Positions 39,124 through 46,940 of a DNA stretch of 64,000 nucleotides are shown here, piece by piece. Position numbers and translations under genes: made by a program. Position 1 is the stretch's first letter. Every line of letters begins with the position of its first letter. This stretch comes from Collinsella aerofaciens. GTDB taxonomy: Bacteria; Actinomycetota; Coriobacteriia; Coriobacteriales; Coriobacteriaceae. Where the stretch lies: positions 1 through 64,000 of the forward strand of contig NZ_JAQLDQ010000006.1 of NCBI RefSeq assembly GCF_028209395.1. The letters are read 5' to 3'. The notes under the pieces are model-generated. The model was not told the DNA's origin. It did not search any database and worked only from the letters and a program-made list of their open reading frames with translations.

Positions 39124-40524
39124 CTACTCTCCTCGCAGGTAAGCTTTGACGTCTTCTTCGATGGGGTCGTACAGGTCGGGGACAATGCCGATGTACTTGC
39201 ACGCCTCGTAGAGCACCGGCACCACGTTGGCGTGAATGGCGACGCAGTGGTGGATGTAGGGGCCCTCGACGATCTTGGCCTCGAGGCGCTTGAGGTTGTC
39301 GACCTCGACCCACAGGTAGGTGCCCATGCCGGCCGGGCCGTCGATGCCGCGGGCGTTGCCCAGCAGCAGCGAGTACTCGCCGTTGTCGCCGTCAAAGCGG
39401 GCAAGGGTGAGGTCGCCGTGCTTGGCCTCGGCCGTCAGCGCGCCGGGGTGATCGAAGGCCAGCGGATAGGTGAGCTTGGGCTTGACGGCCGCGCAGCTGC
39501 AGGGCCAGGGGCCGCAGTGCTGCAGCAGCTCGCCGTTCTCGTTATCGGGATGACGCACGGTCCAGTCGGCGAACATGCCGCGGTGACGGCCCAGGTCGGC
39601 GGCCTCGACCATCAGCGCGGTGATAGCGCCATGGATGTCGGTCTCGCAGACGATGGGGATGCCCATCTCGTTGAGGATTGCGTTGGCGGCGCAGGGCATA
39701 ATGCCCAACTCGTCCTGCAGGGCGTTCCAGCACTGGATGGCGCCGGCGTTGCAGCCGTACTTCTCGACCAGGCGCTTCATGGCAATGGCGAGTCCTGCGA
39801 CCGCAGGAACCTTGTCTTCGGGGATGCAGATCTCAAAGCTGTCACCAATGTGGGCGAGCATGGTTGCCATGGCCTGCTCGTCAGCCTGGGCGTCGCGCAC
39901 GGCCTGGACAAGCTCGGTCATGGGGATGGGCGAAAGCTGGATGTTGAACTTCTCGAGCAGCTCGCCCTCGTTGCACATGGTCGACCAGAAATCGAACGGA
40001 CGGGTGGCCATCTGCAGGATGCGAGTGTGCTTGAAAGTCTTGACCACGTTGCACACGGCCAAAAAGTCCCAGACACCGCGCTCGAACTCGGGATCGGTCA
40101 GACGGCAGTTGGTCATGTAGGTGAAGGGAACCTGGAAGCGACGCAGGACCTTGCCGGTGGCGAACAGGCCGCACTGGCTATCGCGCAGACGGGTGCCGTC
40201 GGGCTCGGGGCGCTCGTCGCGCGGACCCCACAGCAGCACGGGCAAGCCGAGCTCGCGGGCAAGGCGGGCGCAGACATACTCGGTACCAAAGTTGGCGTGG
40301 CAGAGCATGATGCCGTCGACGCCCTCGGCGCGGAACTTCTCGACGATAGGCGCGATATGGCTGTCGTCGAACAGCAGGCCCTCTTCATTGATGTCGTCGA
40401 TATCCACGATGTCGACGCCGATCTCGCGCAGGCGATCAGCCGTCAGGCCGCGATACTTGATTGCGTCCGGCGCGCTAAAGATACTGCGGCGCGTGGGCAC
40501 AAAGCCGAGCTTGATCTTGTCCAT
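39124..40524 (-). CDS. L-fucose/L-arabinose-isomerase-family protein
   Basis: 466 residues of the fucose/arabinose isomerase superfamily. The N-terminal domain has KLGFVPTRRSIFS and a long EGVDGIMLCHANFGTE strand. The middle carries a metal-site Glu in GNAAI-equivalent positions (CETDIHGAITALM near 295) and a late His pair near YIHHC. It should interconvert an aldose and a ketose. It is the first gene of the operon isomerase-TktN-TktC, followed by an FGGY kinase. A 258-base upstream region full of TGTTTAC half-sites separates it from the LacI gene. The start follows GGGAGG. The sugar is unknown; D-apiose and other unusual pentoses are candidates. Confidence 0.85.
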   Translation of the reverse strand: MDKIKLGFVPTRRSIFSAPDAIKYRGLTADRLREIGVDIVDIDDINEEGLLFDDSHIAPIVEKFRAEGVDGIMLCHANFGTEYVCARLARELGLPVLLWGPRDERPEPDGTRLRDSQCGLFATGKVLRRFQVPFTYMTNCRLTDPEFERGVWDFLAVCNVVKTFKHTRILQMATRPFDFWSTMCNEGELLEKFNIQLSPIPMTELVQAVRDAQADEQAMATMLAHIGDSFEICIPEDKVPAVAGLAIAMKRLVEKYGCNAGAIQCWNALQDELGIMPCAANAILNEMGIPIVCETDIHGAITALMVEAADLGRHRGMFADWTVRHPDNENGELLQHCGPWPCSCAAVKPKLTYPLAFDHPGALTAEAKHGDLTLARFDGDNGEYSLLLGNARGIDGPAGMGTYLWVEVDNLKRLEAKIVEGPYIHHCVAIHANVVPVLYEACKYIGIVPDLYDPIEEDVKAYLRGE

Positions 40525-40541
40525 GTACGTCCTCCCCTAAT

Positions 40542-40679
40542 CACATGTTCAGTAAACAGACGCATGTTTCGTTTTGTTCTGTTTACTAAATGTTTTACTC
40601 TACTGTTTAGAAGTTTAACGCGAAATACCCGTAGACGGTAGAGAAATCAGCCTAAACGGTATGTAAACAAACTGAACAT
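40542..40679 (-). promoter_or_regulatory. Operator-rich promoter region of the isomerase operon
   Basis: At least four GTAAACA/TGTTTAC-type sites: 40547-40559 (GTTCAGTAAACAG), 40579-40597, 40602-40610 and 40651-40679. They match sites at 41874-41897 before the LacI gene and at 16305-16643 before the PTS/esterase pair, so a single LacI-type repressor probably binds all three. Confidence 0.6.
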
Positions 40680-40689
40680 ACAAGGGCAT

Positions 40690-40716
40690 CAAAAAGAGGG
40701 CCCAAAGGACCCTCTC
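40690..40716 (-). terminator. Terminator of the LacI gene
   Basis: Stem AGAGGG/CCCTCT (40695-40700 with 40710-40715) extended inward by two pairs; TTTTT follows on the minus strand (40695-40691). Confidence 0.8.
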
Positions 40717-40781
40717 TTAGTAGCGTTATGTATGGCTGCCTTAGCGAGCTTTGCCTCCCTACGGCCCAGCGTTGCCTTTGC

Positions 40782-41792
40782 CTAGATCTCACGCACGCTT
40801 TGGCGCTCGACAAAATAGGTCGACACGGCCGTCTTGCAGGTATAGCTCTTGGGATTGCGGATGTTGCCCACCAGGCGGCGCACCGCGATCTCGCCCACCT
40901 CGTGCTTGGGAACGTGCACCGTGGTGAGCGGCGGATTGGAGAAGGCGCCCAAAGACAGATCGTCAAAGCCGATGATTGAGACATCCTCGGGGACACGTAT
41001 GCCGTGCTCGTTCAGCGCGCGCATGGCGCCTACGGCGAGCACGTCGTTTTCGGCAAAGAAAGCCGTCGGCAGGTCGTCGCGCGAGACGCTGTCGAGCCAT
41101 GCGCCCATGTCGCGATAAGCACCTTCGAGCGTGGTGCCCAATGTGACGCGCCATGTCGGGTTGGCCTCAAGGTCCGCATCCTCAAGCGCTTGGCGATAGC
41201 CGCGCTCGCGATCCTTAAAGTTGCGGATGCGAAGGTCGCCTGCCAGATAGCCGATTTGCTTGTGACCCTTCTCGATAAGGTAGTCCACGGCGCGCAGCAC
41301 CGAGTCGGTGTTGGCAATGACTACGGCATCGAAGTACTGACGATCGCTCCAGCCATCGAGCACGATCAAGTGGGCGGCAGCGTTGGCGAACAAGGCATAG
41401 TCTTCCTCACCCAGCTCGGTACCCATCAGCACGATGGCGGCCGACGGGTCGGCGATCAGGCCCTCGACCTGCGGGCGCACGGCGTCCAGGTCGCTAAAGT
41501 CGAGCGAGACAAAGCTCGTGCTCATGCCGTGGCGACGCGCCTGGCGCTCCACGCCCTCGATGACCGCGGGGTGGAAGGTGCTCTCGTCCAGGATGGCGCC
41601 CGTCTTGCGCGCGAGCACAAACTGGATGCTCTCGAGCTGCGTCGACTGCTGATAGCCGAGCGACTGCGCGCACTCCAGGATGACCTTGGCGGTCTCCTCG
41701 CTCACGCTGCGCTTGCGGTTAAGCGCGTTGGACACGGTCGCAGGCGAAAAACCGGTGATGCGGCTGATTTCGCGAACACTTGCTTTGGCCAT
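40782..41792 (-). CDS. LacI-family transcriptional regulator
   Basis: 336 residues. Residues 1-55 are the LacI helix-turn-helix and hinge (SVREISRITGFSPATVSNALNRKRSVSEETAKVI), followed by a periplasmic-binding-protein-type effector domain with the typical GFDDLSLGAFSNPPLTTVHVPK near residue 280. It normally represses sugar genes and is released by a sugar or sugar phosphate. The start at 41792 follows AGGGGGAA. Its own upstream region and that of the downstream isomerase operon contain the same TGTTTAC half-sites, so autoregulation and control of the isomerase/transketolase genes are likely. It ends at a good terminator. Confidence 0.95.
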   Translation of the reverse strand: MAKASVREISRITGFSPATVSNALNRKRSVSEETAKVILECAQSLGYQQSTQLESIQFVLARKTGAILDESTFHPAVIEGVERQARRHGMSTSFVSLDFSDLDAVRPQVEGLIADPSAAIVLMGTELGEEDYALFANAAAHLIVLDGWSDRQYFDAVVIANTDSVLRAVDYLIEKGHKQIGYLAGDLRIRNFKDRERGYRQALEDADLEANPTWRVTLGTTLEGAYRDMGAWLDSVSRDDLPTAFFAENDVLAVGAMRALNEHGIRVPEDVSIIGFDDLSLGAFSNPPLTTVHVPKHEVGEIAVRRLVGNIRNPKSYTCKTAVSTYFVERQSVREI

Positions 41793-41873
41793 TGTTCCCC
41801 CTAGTAGCGGTCGCGGTCGAGCATCGTGGCCTGACCGCCCCGTGACTCGACAACTAAACGACCGCAAATTCAA

Positions 41874-41897
41874 TCTAAACAGAATAGTAAATGTTTA
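41874..41897. promoter_or_regulatory. Operator-like site upstream of the LacI gene
   Basis: CTAAACAG and GTAAATGTTTA in an inverted arrangement in a locally AT-rich stretch, matching the half-sites at 40542-40679 and 16305-16643. Confidence 0.5.
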
Positions 41898-41969
41898 ATA
41901 GCTAGTTTAGCCTGTTGTCAAGCGAAGCGACGCGACTATTCCCCCAACGGGCACATTTGCTCGGTAGCT

Positions 41970-42008
41970 AAAAAAGCCCCGTCCCAAATTGACTACTTGG
42001 GGCGGGGC
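41970..42008 (-). terminator. Terminator of the ribokinase-hydrolase operon (family C core)
   Basis: 12-bp stem with one G-U pair (42008-41997 with 41987-41976) followed by T6 on the minus strand, 11 bases after the hydrolase stop. The stem and loop (GGGACGGGGC and TAGTCAATT) match the palindrome at 35596-35686. Confidence 0.9.
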
Positions 42009-42019
42009 GTGAAAAACAT

Positions 42020-42994
42020 TTAGCCCAGGACGCGGGCCATACGCGCCTTGAACTCGGACAGGAAGCGTGGGGCGTCCACGGTGAGCGCCACGAGCGCGCT
42101 CTTATCTGGATCGGACAGACGGTGCTCGTCGCAGATGGTGCGGCCGCGATACTCGCCCAGCAGGTCGACACGCAGGTTACAGCCGAGCGCACCCACGAGC
42201 GTGGGATCAATCGCCACGGCAACCGCCAGCGGATCGTGCAGCGCGCAGCCGCCCAGGTAGGGCGCGTTCATTTCGTACGAACCGATATAGTGCTCGACCA
42301 TGCTCGCAAACGCGCAGCCAGCCATAGTGCCCGAGCCCGTCCAGCCGGCAACGTCGCGACGTGTGAGCACCACGCGGTGCGTCACATCCAGGCCCACCAT
42401 GGTGAGCTTGCGGCCCGAGCGCAACACAGCGTCGGCAGCCTCGGGGTCGCCCGCCATGTTGGCCTCGGCGCCCGCGCTCACGTTGCCGGGCACGGTAAGG
42501 GCGCCGCCCATCACGACCACGCGGCCGATAGACATCATCGCCGCCGCATCGCGCTCCAGGGCAAGCGCCAGATTGGTGAGCGGGCCGGTCGCAACGTAGA
42601 CCAGATCGGGACCATAGGTACGCGCGGCATCAATCAGGTAATCGACCGCCGCATTGCCGTCGGCCGACGTCGCGCCCACCGGCTCGTACGGCGAGGCGGG
42701 CACGCTTGCGCCGCCGATGCCGTTCTTGCCGTGGATAAGCGTGGTGGACGCCGGCGGCGTGTAGGGTTCGGTCGCCTTCATGGGACGATCGGCGCCCAGG
42801 TACACCGGCACCTCGGGACGACCCAACAGGTCGAGCACCGCCAAGCAGTTGTGCGCCGACTGCTCGACGCGCACGTTGCCAAAGCACGTGGTGATGCCGA
42901 CGAGCTCCACCTCGGGGCTCGCGATGGCGTAGGCAAGCGCCATCGCATCATCCACACCCATATCCAGATCAAGGATCAGCTTCTTGGTTGCCAT
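42020..42994 (-). CDS. Inosine/uridine-type nucleoside hydrolase
   Basis: 324 residues, normal for the family. It hydrolyses the N-glycosidic bond of nucleosides to ribose and base. The Ca2+-binding aspartate cluster near the N-terminus is present (LDLDMGVDDAMAL, residues 8-20), with VATGPLTNLA near 134, a central VMGG (about 160) and the C-terminal HDPLAVAVA near 254 that carries the last Asp and His. It follows the ribokinase gene with four bases between, so released ribose can be phosphorylated at once. The start follows GGAG. The preferred nucleoside is not determined. Confidence 0.95.
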   Translation of the reverse strand: MATKKLILDLDMGVDDAMALAYAIASPEVELVGITTCFGNVRVEQSAHNCLAVLDLLGRPEVPVYLGADRPMKATEPYTPPASTTLIHGKNGIGGASVPASPYEPVGATSADGNAAVDYLIDAARTYGPDLVYVATGPLTNLALALERDAAAMMSIGRVVVMGGALTVPGNVSAGAEANMAGDPEAADAVLRSGRKLTMVGLDVTHRVVLTRRDVAGWTGSGTMAGCAFASMVEHYIGSYEMNAPYLGGCALHDPLAVAVAIDPTLVGALGCNLRVDLLGEYRGRTICDEHRLSDPDKSALVALTVDAPRFLSEFKARMARVLG

Positions 42995-42998
42995 TGTT

Positions 42999-43994
42999 CT
43001 ACTCCGCTTCTCCGTCTACATCCAAACCGTCTAAACCAAACTTGTGCTCGACTTCCGCACGCGTGGGAATTGATTGCTGAGCGCCCAGGCGCGACACCGT
43101 CACCGCCGAGGCGCGAGCACCCGCCGCCATGCACTCAAAGAGCGGCAGGCCCTCCAGACGAGCCGCCGCCAACGCGCCGATAAACGTATCGCCCGCGGCC
43201 GTCGTATCGACCACCGCGCTCGAAAGCGCCGGCATGCGCAGCGGCTCACCGCCATCGCCGAGCGTAACCGAGCCGGCGCCGCCCAACGTGATGACCGCAG
43301 CCCCGGCGCCCTTGTCGAGCAGCGCATTGAGCGCGGCGACGCAACTCGCATCATCCGTGGGCAGAATGCCCGTCAGTACCTGGCACTCGGTCTCGTTGGG
43401 GCAGACCAGGTCGACCGCTGGCCACGCTCCTGCCGGCAGGTCGCAGGCGGGCGCCGGGTTAAAGATCGTATAGAACCCCAGCTCGTGAGCGCAAGCAAGC
43501 GCCCCGGCCGTCGCCGCAAGGTCACATTCGCCCTGGGCGATAAAGACGCCGCCAGCAGCCGGGGCAATCTCGCTGGCATCGCCGTCGAGCTCGTCGGCCA
43601 CCAAGCGCCTCAGTGCGCGGGCAACGTCCTCGCCCGCAAGCGCATGGTTGGCGCCCGGCGACAGCACGATGCGGTTGTCGCTCTCACAGCGAATGATAGT
43701 CGCAGTACCGGTCTCCACGTCGTCGAGACGTGTCACGGACTCAACGCCCACGCCGGCATCTTGGAGCCCTGCCACAAGCGCATCGCCAAAGGTATCGCGC
43801 CCAACAGCGCCGATCATGCACGTGCGCGCACCCATGCGCGCAGCGGCAACGGCCTGATTGGCTCCCTTACCGCCGGCGTTGGTGATAAAACCGCTGCCAT
43901 CGACCGTCTCGCCCGCGCGCGGCATGCGCTCGCACGCCACCGAAAGGTCCATGTTCATGCTGCCGAACACCGCAACGATGCTGTGATCCGCCAT
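42999..43994 (-). CDS. rbsK: Ribokinase
   Basis: 331 residues of the PfkB sugar-kinase family. The first signature GGKGANQAVAAARMG is near residue 40 and the second, with the catalytic base, is DTTAAGDTFIGALAAA near 265. It converts ribose and ATP to ribose-5-phosphate. It is coupled to a nucleoside hydrolase gene four bases downstream, forming a nucleoside-salvage pair. The start at 43994 follows AGGAGG; the upstream extension has no ribosome site. No ribose transporter is in the window. The divergent neighbour is the acyltransferase at 44182. Confidence 0.93.
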   Translation of the reverse strand: MADHSIVAVFGSMNMDLSVACERMPRAGETVDGSGFITNAGGKGANQAVAAARMGARTCMIGAVGRDTFGDALVAGLQDAGVGVESVTRLDDVETGTATIIRCESDNRIVLSPGANHALAGEDVARALRRLVADELDGDASEIAPAAGGVFIAQGECDLAATAGALACAHELGFYTIFNPAPACDLPAGAWPAVDLVCPNETECQVLTGILPTDDASCVAALNALLDKGAGAAVITLGGAGSVTLGDGGEPLRMPALSSAVVDTTAAGDTFIGALAAARLEGLPLFECMAAGARASAVTVSRLGAQQSIPTRAEVEHKFGLDGLDVDGEAE

Positions 43995-44181
43995 GGAAAC
44001 CTCCTCGTCTTCGGGCTTTGCGCCCACCATCGACCAACGATTGTGCACTCTCGCACCCCCTATAACTTTAGTCCACTTTGATGTGGACGCGCGCTTGAGC
44101 TTGCGCCAGCAGCAAGCATTCACAGGGGCAGGCAGCTACAATGAATACGTGCTGATTATTCTCGTCATTGGATGATGTTTT

Positions 44182-46398
44182 ATGGAACAATTCTCGCAAT
44201 CGGGCTCGCGCGGTCGACGCCGCACGGGCAACGAGCCGGCGCCGCACGAACGCGTGAAGGGCGAGCGCCGTGCCAACGAGCCGCGACGCACCGCGAGCCC
44301 CCATCGCGCTTCTGCCAACAACGCTGGCCGCGCCAACACTCCCGCCGCGGAGCAGACGCCTGCTCGCCCCAAGTCCCGCTACATCCCTGCGCTCGACGGC
44401 CTGCGCACGCTTGCCGTCGTCGCGGTGGTGCTCTATCACCTCAACCTCACGTGGGCTCAGGGCGGCCTGCTTGGCGTCACGATCTTCTTTGTGCTTTCGG
44501 GCTATCTGATCACACGCCTGCTACTCAACGAAGTCGCTAAGACCGGCCGCATCGACCTCAAGAGCTTCTGGATCCGCCGCATCCGTCGCCTGGTCCCCGC
44601 CGTGGTGACCGTTGTGGTTGTAACCTGTGCGCTGTGCACCGTCTTCAACCACGTGATGCTCACCAAGATGCGTCCCGACATTCTGCCGTCGCTGCTGTTC
44701 TTTAACAACTGGTGGCAGATTATGCAGGACGTTTCGTACTTCAACGCCCTGGGCGACCCCTCGCCGCTTACGCACTTTTGGTCGCTCGCCATCGAGGAAC
44801 AATTCTACCTGGTTTGGCCACCGCTGCTGTTTGCCATGGTGTCCATGCATGTGAGCAAACCCAACACGCGCCGTATGGTCCTGGGACTCGCAGCGGTATC
44901 CGCCCTTGCCATGATGGTGCTCTACAACCCTGCCGCCGACCCCAGCCGCGTGTACTACGGCACCGACACCCGCGTCTTCTCGCTGCTGCTGGGCGCCTGG
45001 ATGGCCTTTATCCCCGATCGCGACCTGGCGCCGGTGCGTCTCGCTCATCGTTTGGGGCTCAATCGCCTGGCTGGCGCCGCCAAGCACGGCAAGAACGCCG
45101 AGGGCAAGCCTGGCGAGAAGGCCGACAACGCAGCCGAGACCGTCCCGGCACAGCCGAGCGCCCTCGTGCGCTTTTGGTCCTCGCCCGCATCCATCGATGT
45201 GTTGGGCGTCGTGGGTCTGGTTGGCCTTGCCGCCATGGTCGCGCTCACCAACGGCTACACCGCGTTCCAGTATCGCGGCGGCACGCTGCTATGCTCCATC
45301 CTCACGCTCATGGTCATCGCGGCCTGCGTGCAGCCCCAGGGAATGGTTGCCCGCGCACTGTCCGCCGAGCCGCTCGTGTGGGTTGGCAAGCGCTCGTACA
45401 GCATCTACCTGTGGCACTATCCGCTACTGTTGCTCATGAACCCGGTCGCCAACATCAACGATACGCCGTGGTGGCAGTACATTTTGCAGGTGTTGTTGGT
45501 GGTCGCCGTAGCCGAATGTTCATATCGCTTTATCGAGACGCCGTTTAGAAAGGGCGCCTTTGGGCGCACCGTATCCGAGTTCCGCGACGGCACCACCGCG
45601 CCCGCCAACTGGGTGCGCGCGCACGTCCCTGTCTGCGCAGCCTGCGCTGTCGTGTTGGTCGTTGCACTGGGCGGCCTGATCTTTGTGCCGGAGACCTCCG
45701 CACTGAGCGGTGAGGGCGCCGAAGTCCTCAACAAGGAAGCCAAAAACACCGCGCCCACAGACCAACAGGCGGCCGACGACACCGACAAGGACAACGACGG
45801 CTTCCCCGATGGCTCCTACGACCTGTTGATGATCGGTGACTCCGTGTCGCTGCGCGCCGTTGATTCCTTTGACGGCGTGTTCCCGCACAGCCATATCGAT
45901 GCCGAAAAGGGCCGCCAGTTTGATGCGGGCCGCGCGACATTTGAGGGCTATCTCCAACAGAACCTTGCCGGCAAGATCGTGGTCTTTGCACTGGGCACCA
46001 ACGGCTTGGTAACCGACGACCAGATCGACGCCATCATGACCGATGCAGGAGATAAGCGTATTGTGGTGTTTGTGAACACGCGCAGCCCGCAGCCGTGGGT
46101 TGGCTCTACCAACCAGGCCATCGCCAACGCTGCTACGCGCTACAAGAACGTGCGCGTTATCGACTGGTACGGATACAGTGCCAATCGCAACGACCTGTTC
46201 GATGGCGATGGCACGCACCTGTCGACCACTGGCGTGACTGAGTACCTCAACTTGATCCACGATGCAGTCAAGAAGGACCTGCCCGTGCATCCCGAGGATC
46301 ACGTCAACGATCTGCAGCCGGCGGCCGTCAAGTCTGCCACCGACGCGCTCGTCAATGCGCTCGCTCTCAAGCCGCACAAGCTGGGCACCGACAAGTAA
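44182..46398 (+). CDS. OatA-like acyltransferase with SGNH domain
   Basis: 738 residues. A cytoplasmic basic N-terminus of about 70 residues precedes an acyltransferase-3 membrane domain with about ten helices (IPALDGLRTLAVVAVVLYHLN at 71-91; the SFWIRRIRRLVPA motif near 130). A linker and TM helix near 490-510 follow, then an external SGNH-hydrolase-like domain with the catalytic Ser in MIGDSVSLRA near 550 and DGTHLS near 675. This layout matches peptidoglycan O-acetyltransferases (OatA), which give lysozyme resistance; other surface glycans are possible. The ribosome site before 44182 is weak. A 200-base gap separates it from the divergent ribokinase gene. Confidence 0.92.
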   Translation: MEQFSQSGSRGRRRTGNEPAPHERVKGERRANEPRRTASPHRASANNAGRANTPAAEQTPARPKSRYIPALDGLRTLAVVAVVLYHLNLTWAQGGLLGVTIFFVLSGYLITRLLLNEVAKTGRIDLKSFWIRRIRRLVPAVVTVVVVTCALCTVFNHVMLTKMRPDILPSLLFFNNWWQIMQDVSYFNALGDPSPLTHFWSLAIEEQFYLVWPPLLFAMVSMHVSKPNTRRMVLGLAAVSALAMMVLYNPAADPSRVYYGTDTRVFSLLLGAWMAFIPDRDLAPVRLAHRLGLNRLAGAAKHGKNAEGKPGEKADNAAETVPAQPSALVRFWSSPASIDVLGVVGLVGLAAMVALTNGYTAFQYRGGTLLCSILTLMVIAACVQPQGMVARALSAEPLVWVGKRSYSIYLWHYPLLLLMNPVANINDTPWWQYILQVLLVVAVAECSYRFIETPFRKGAFGRTVSEFRDGTTAPANWVRAHVPVCAACAVVLVVALGGLIFVPETSALSGEGAEVLNKEAKNTAPTDQQAADDTDKDNDGFPDGSYDLLMIGDSVSLRAVDSFDGVFPHSHIDAEKGRQFDAGRATFEGYLQQNLAGKIVVFALGTNGLVTDDQIDAIMTDAGDKRIVVFVNTRSPQPWVGSTNQAIANAATRYKNVRVIDWYGYSANRNDLFDGDGTHLSTTGVTEYLNLIHDAVKKDLPVHPEDHVNDLQPAAVKSATDALVNALALKPHKLGTDK

Positions 46399-46422
46399 CC
46401 TGCAGCGCAAACTTCCCACATC

Positions 46423-46455
46423 CGGAGGGGTGCGCCACGGCAGGCACCCCCTCCG
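46423..46455 (+). terminator. Terminator-like hairpin after the acyltransferase gene
   Basis: 11-bp stem with a single-base bulge (46423-46433 with 46444-46455, CGGAGGGG core), 24 bases past the stop codon; no strong T-run follows. Confidence 0.5.
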
Positions 46456-46628
46456 ACAGTTAGGGACGTTCCTTATGTGCCGGCACCCAGGGACACTCCT
46501 GACACAGCCGAGGAACGCCCTCCTTGCGACCAAATTCTGGGCGCCTCGCCACCCCGAACGTTGTTTCCAAGCCCACACCCGCAGCAAACAACCCAAAATC
46601 ACTCTTTTCGAGCCGGCTCCAAGGGGTC

Positions 46629-46858
46629 GTGGACAAAAAGGGGCAAATATGAGTACTGTTACCATTTTAGTAGCAGGCAAAACCACCCAAAATGACGTCC
46701 GAGCGACCCCTACAACCCCCTAAAGCAGCCAACCTGACTGGTTTAAGACATATTGGAGCCAATTTTAATGAACATACTATCGGCTATGTCCATTATCTTC
46801 TTGGATGTAAATGCTATTCACTTAGCAACAGTACTCATATTTGGCATTTTTTGTCCAC
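46629..46858. mobile_element. MITE-like element with 34-base inverted ends
   Basis: Ends 46629-46662 and 46825-46858 are inverted copies with four mismatches over 34 bases (GTGGACAAAAA at the tips, CAAATATGAGTACTGTT inside). They enclose 162 bases of AT-richer sequence with no credible gene. No target-site duplication is clear. It occupies most of the 542-base gap 46399-46940, which otherwise holds two hairpins and a GTGCCGGCAC fragment (46478-46487) shared with 62431-62492. Confidence 0.65.
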
Positions 46859-46887
46859 TGCCATATAACTAATGCCCTATAGCGGGC

Positions 46888-46922
46888 AAAAAACAGGCCG
46901 CAGTCCATCGCTGCGGCCTGTT
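46888..46922 (-). terminator. Terminator of the MgtE/Nramp operon
   Basis: 12-bp perfect stem (46922-46911 with 46903-46892, AACAGGCCGCAG) followed by a T-run on the minus strand, 19 bases past the transporter stop codon. Confidence 0.92.
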
Positions 46923-46940
46923 CGGAAGCAAAAGTGGGCG

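Noticed and set aside
46649..46723. Small coding frame starting in the inverted end of the MITE-like element
   Set aside because: The start lies within the terminal repeat, there is no ribosome site, and the peptide is low in information; best seen as an artefact of the repeat.
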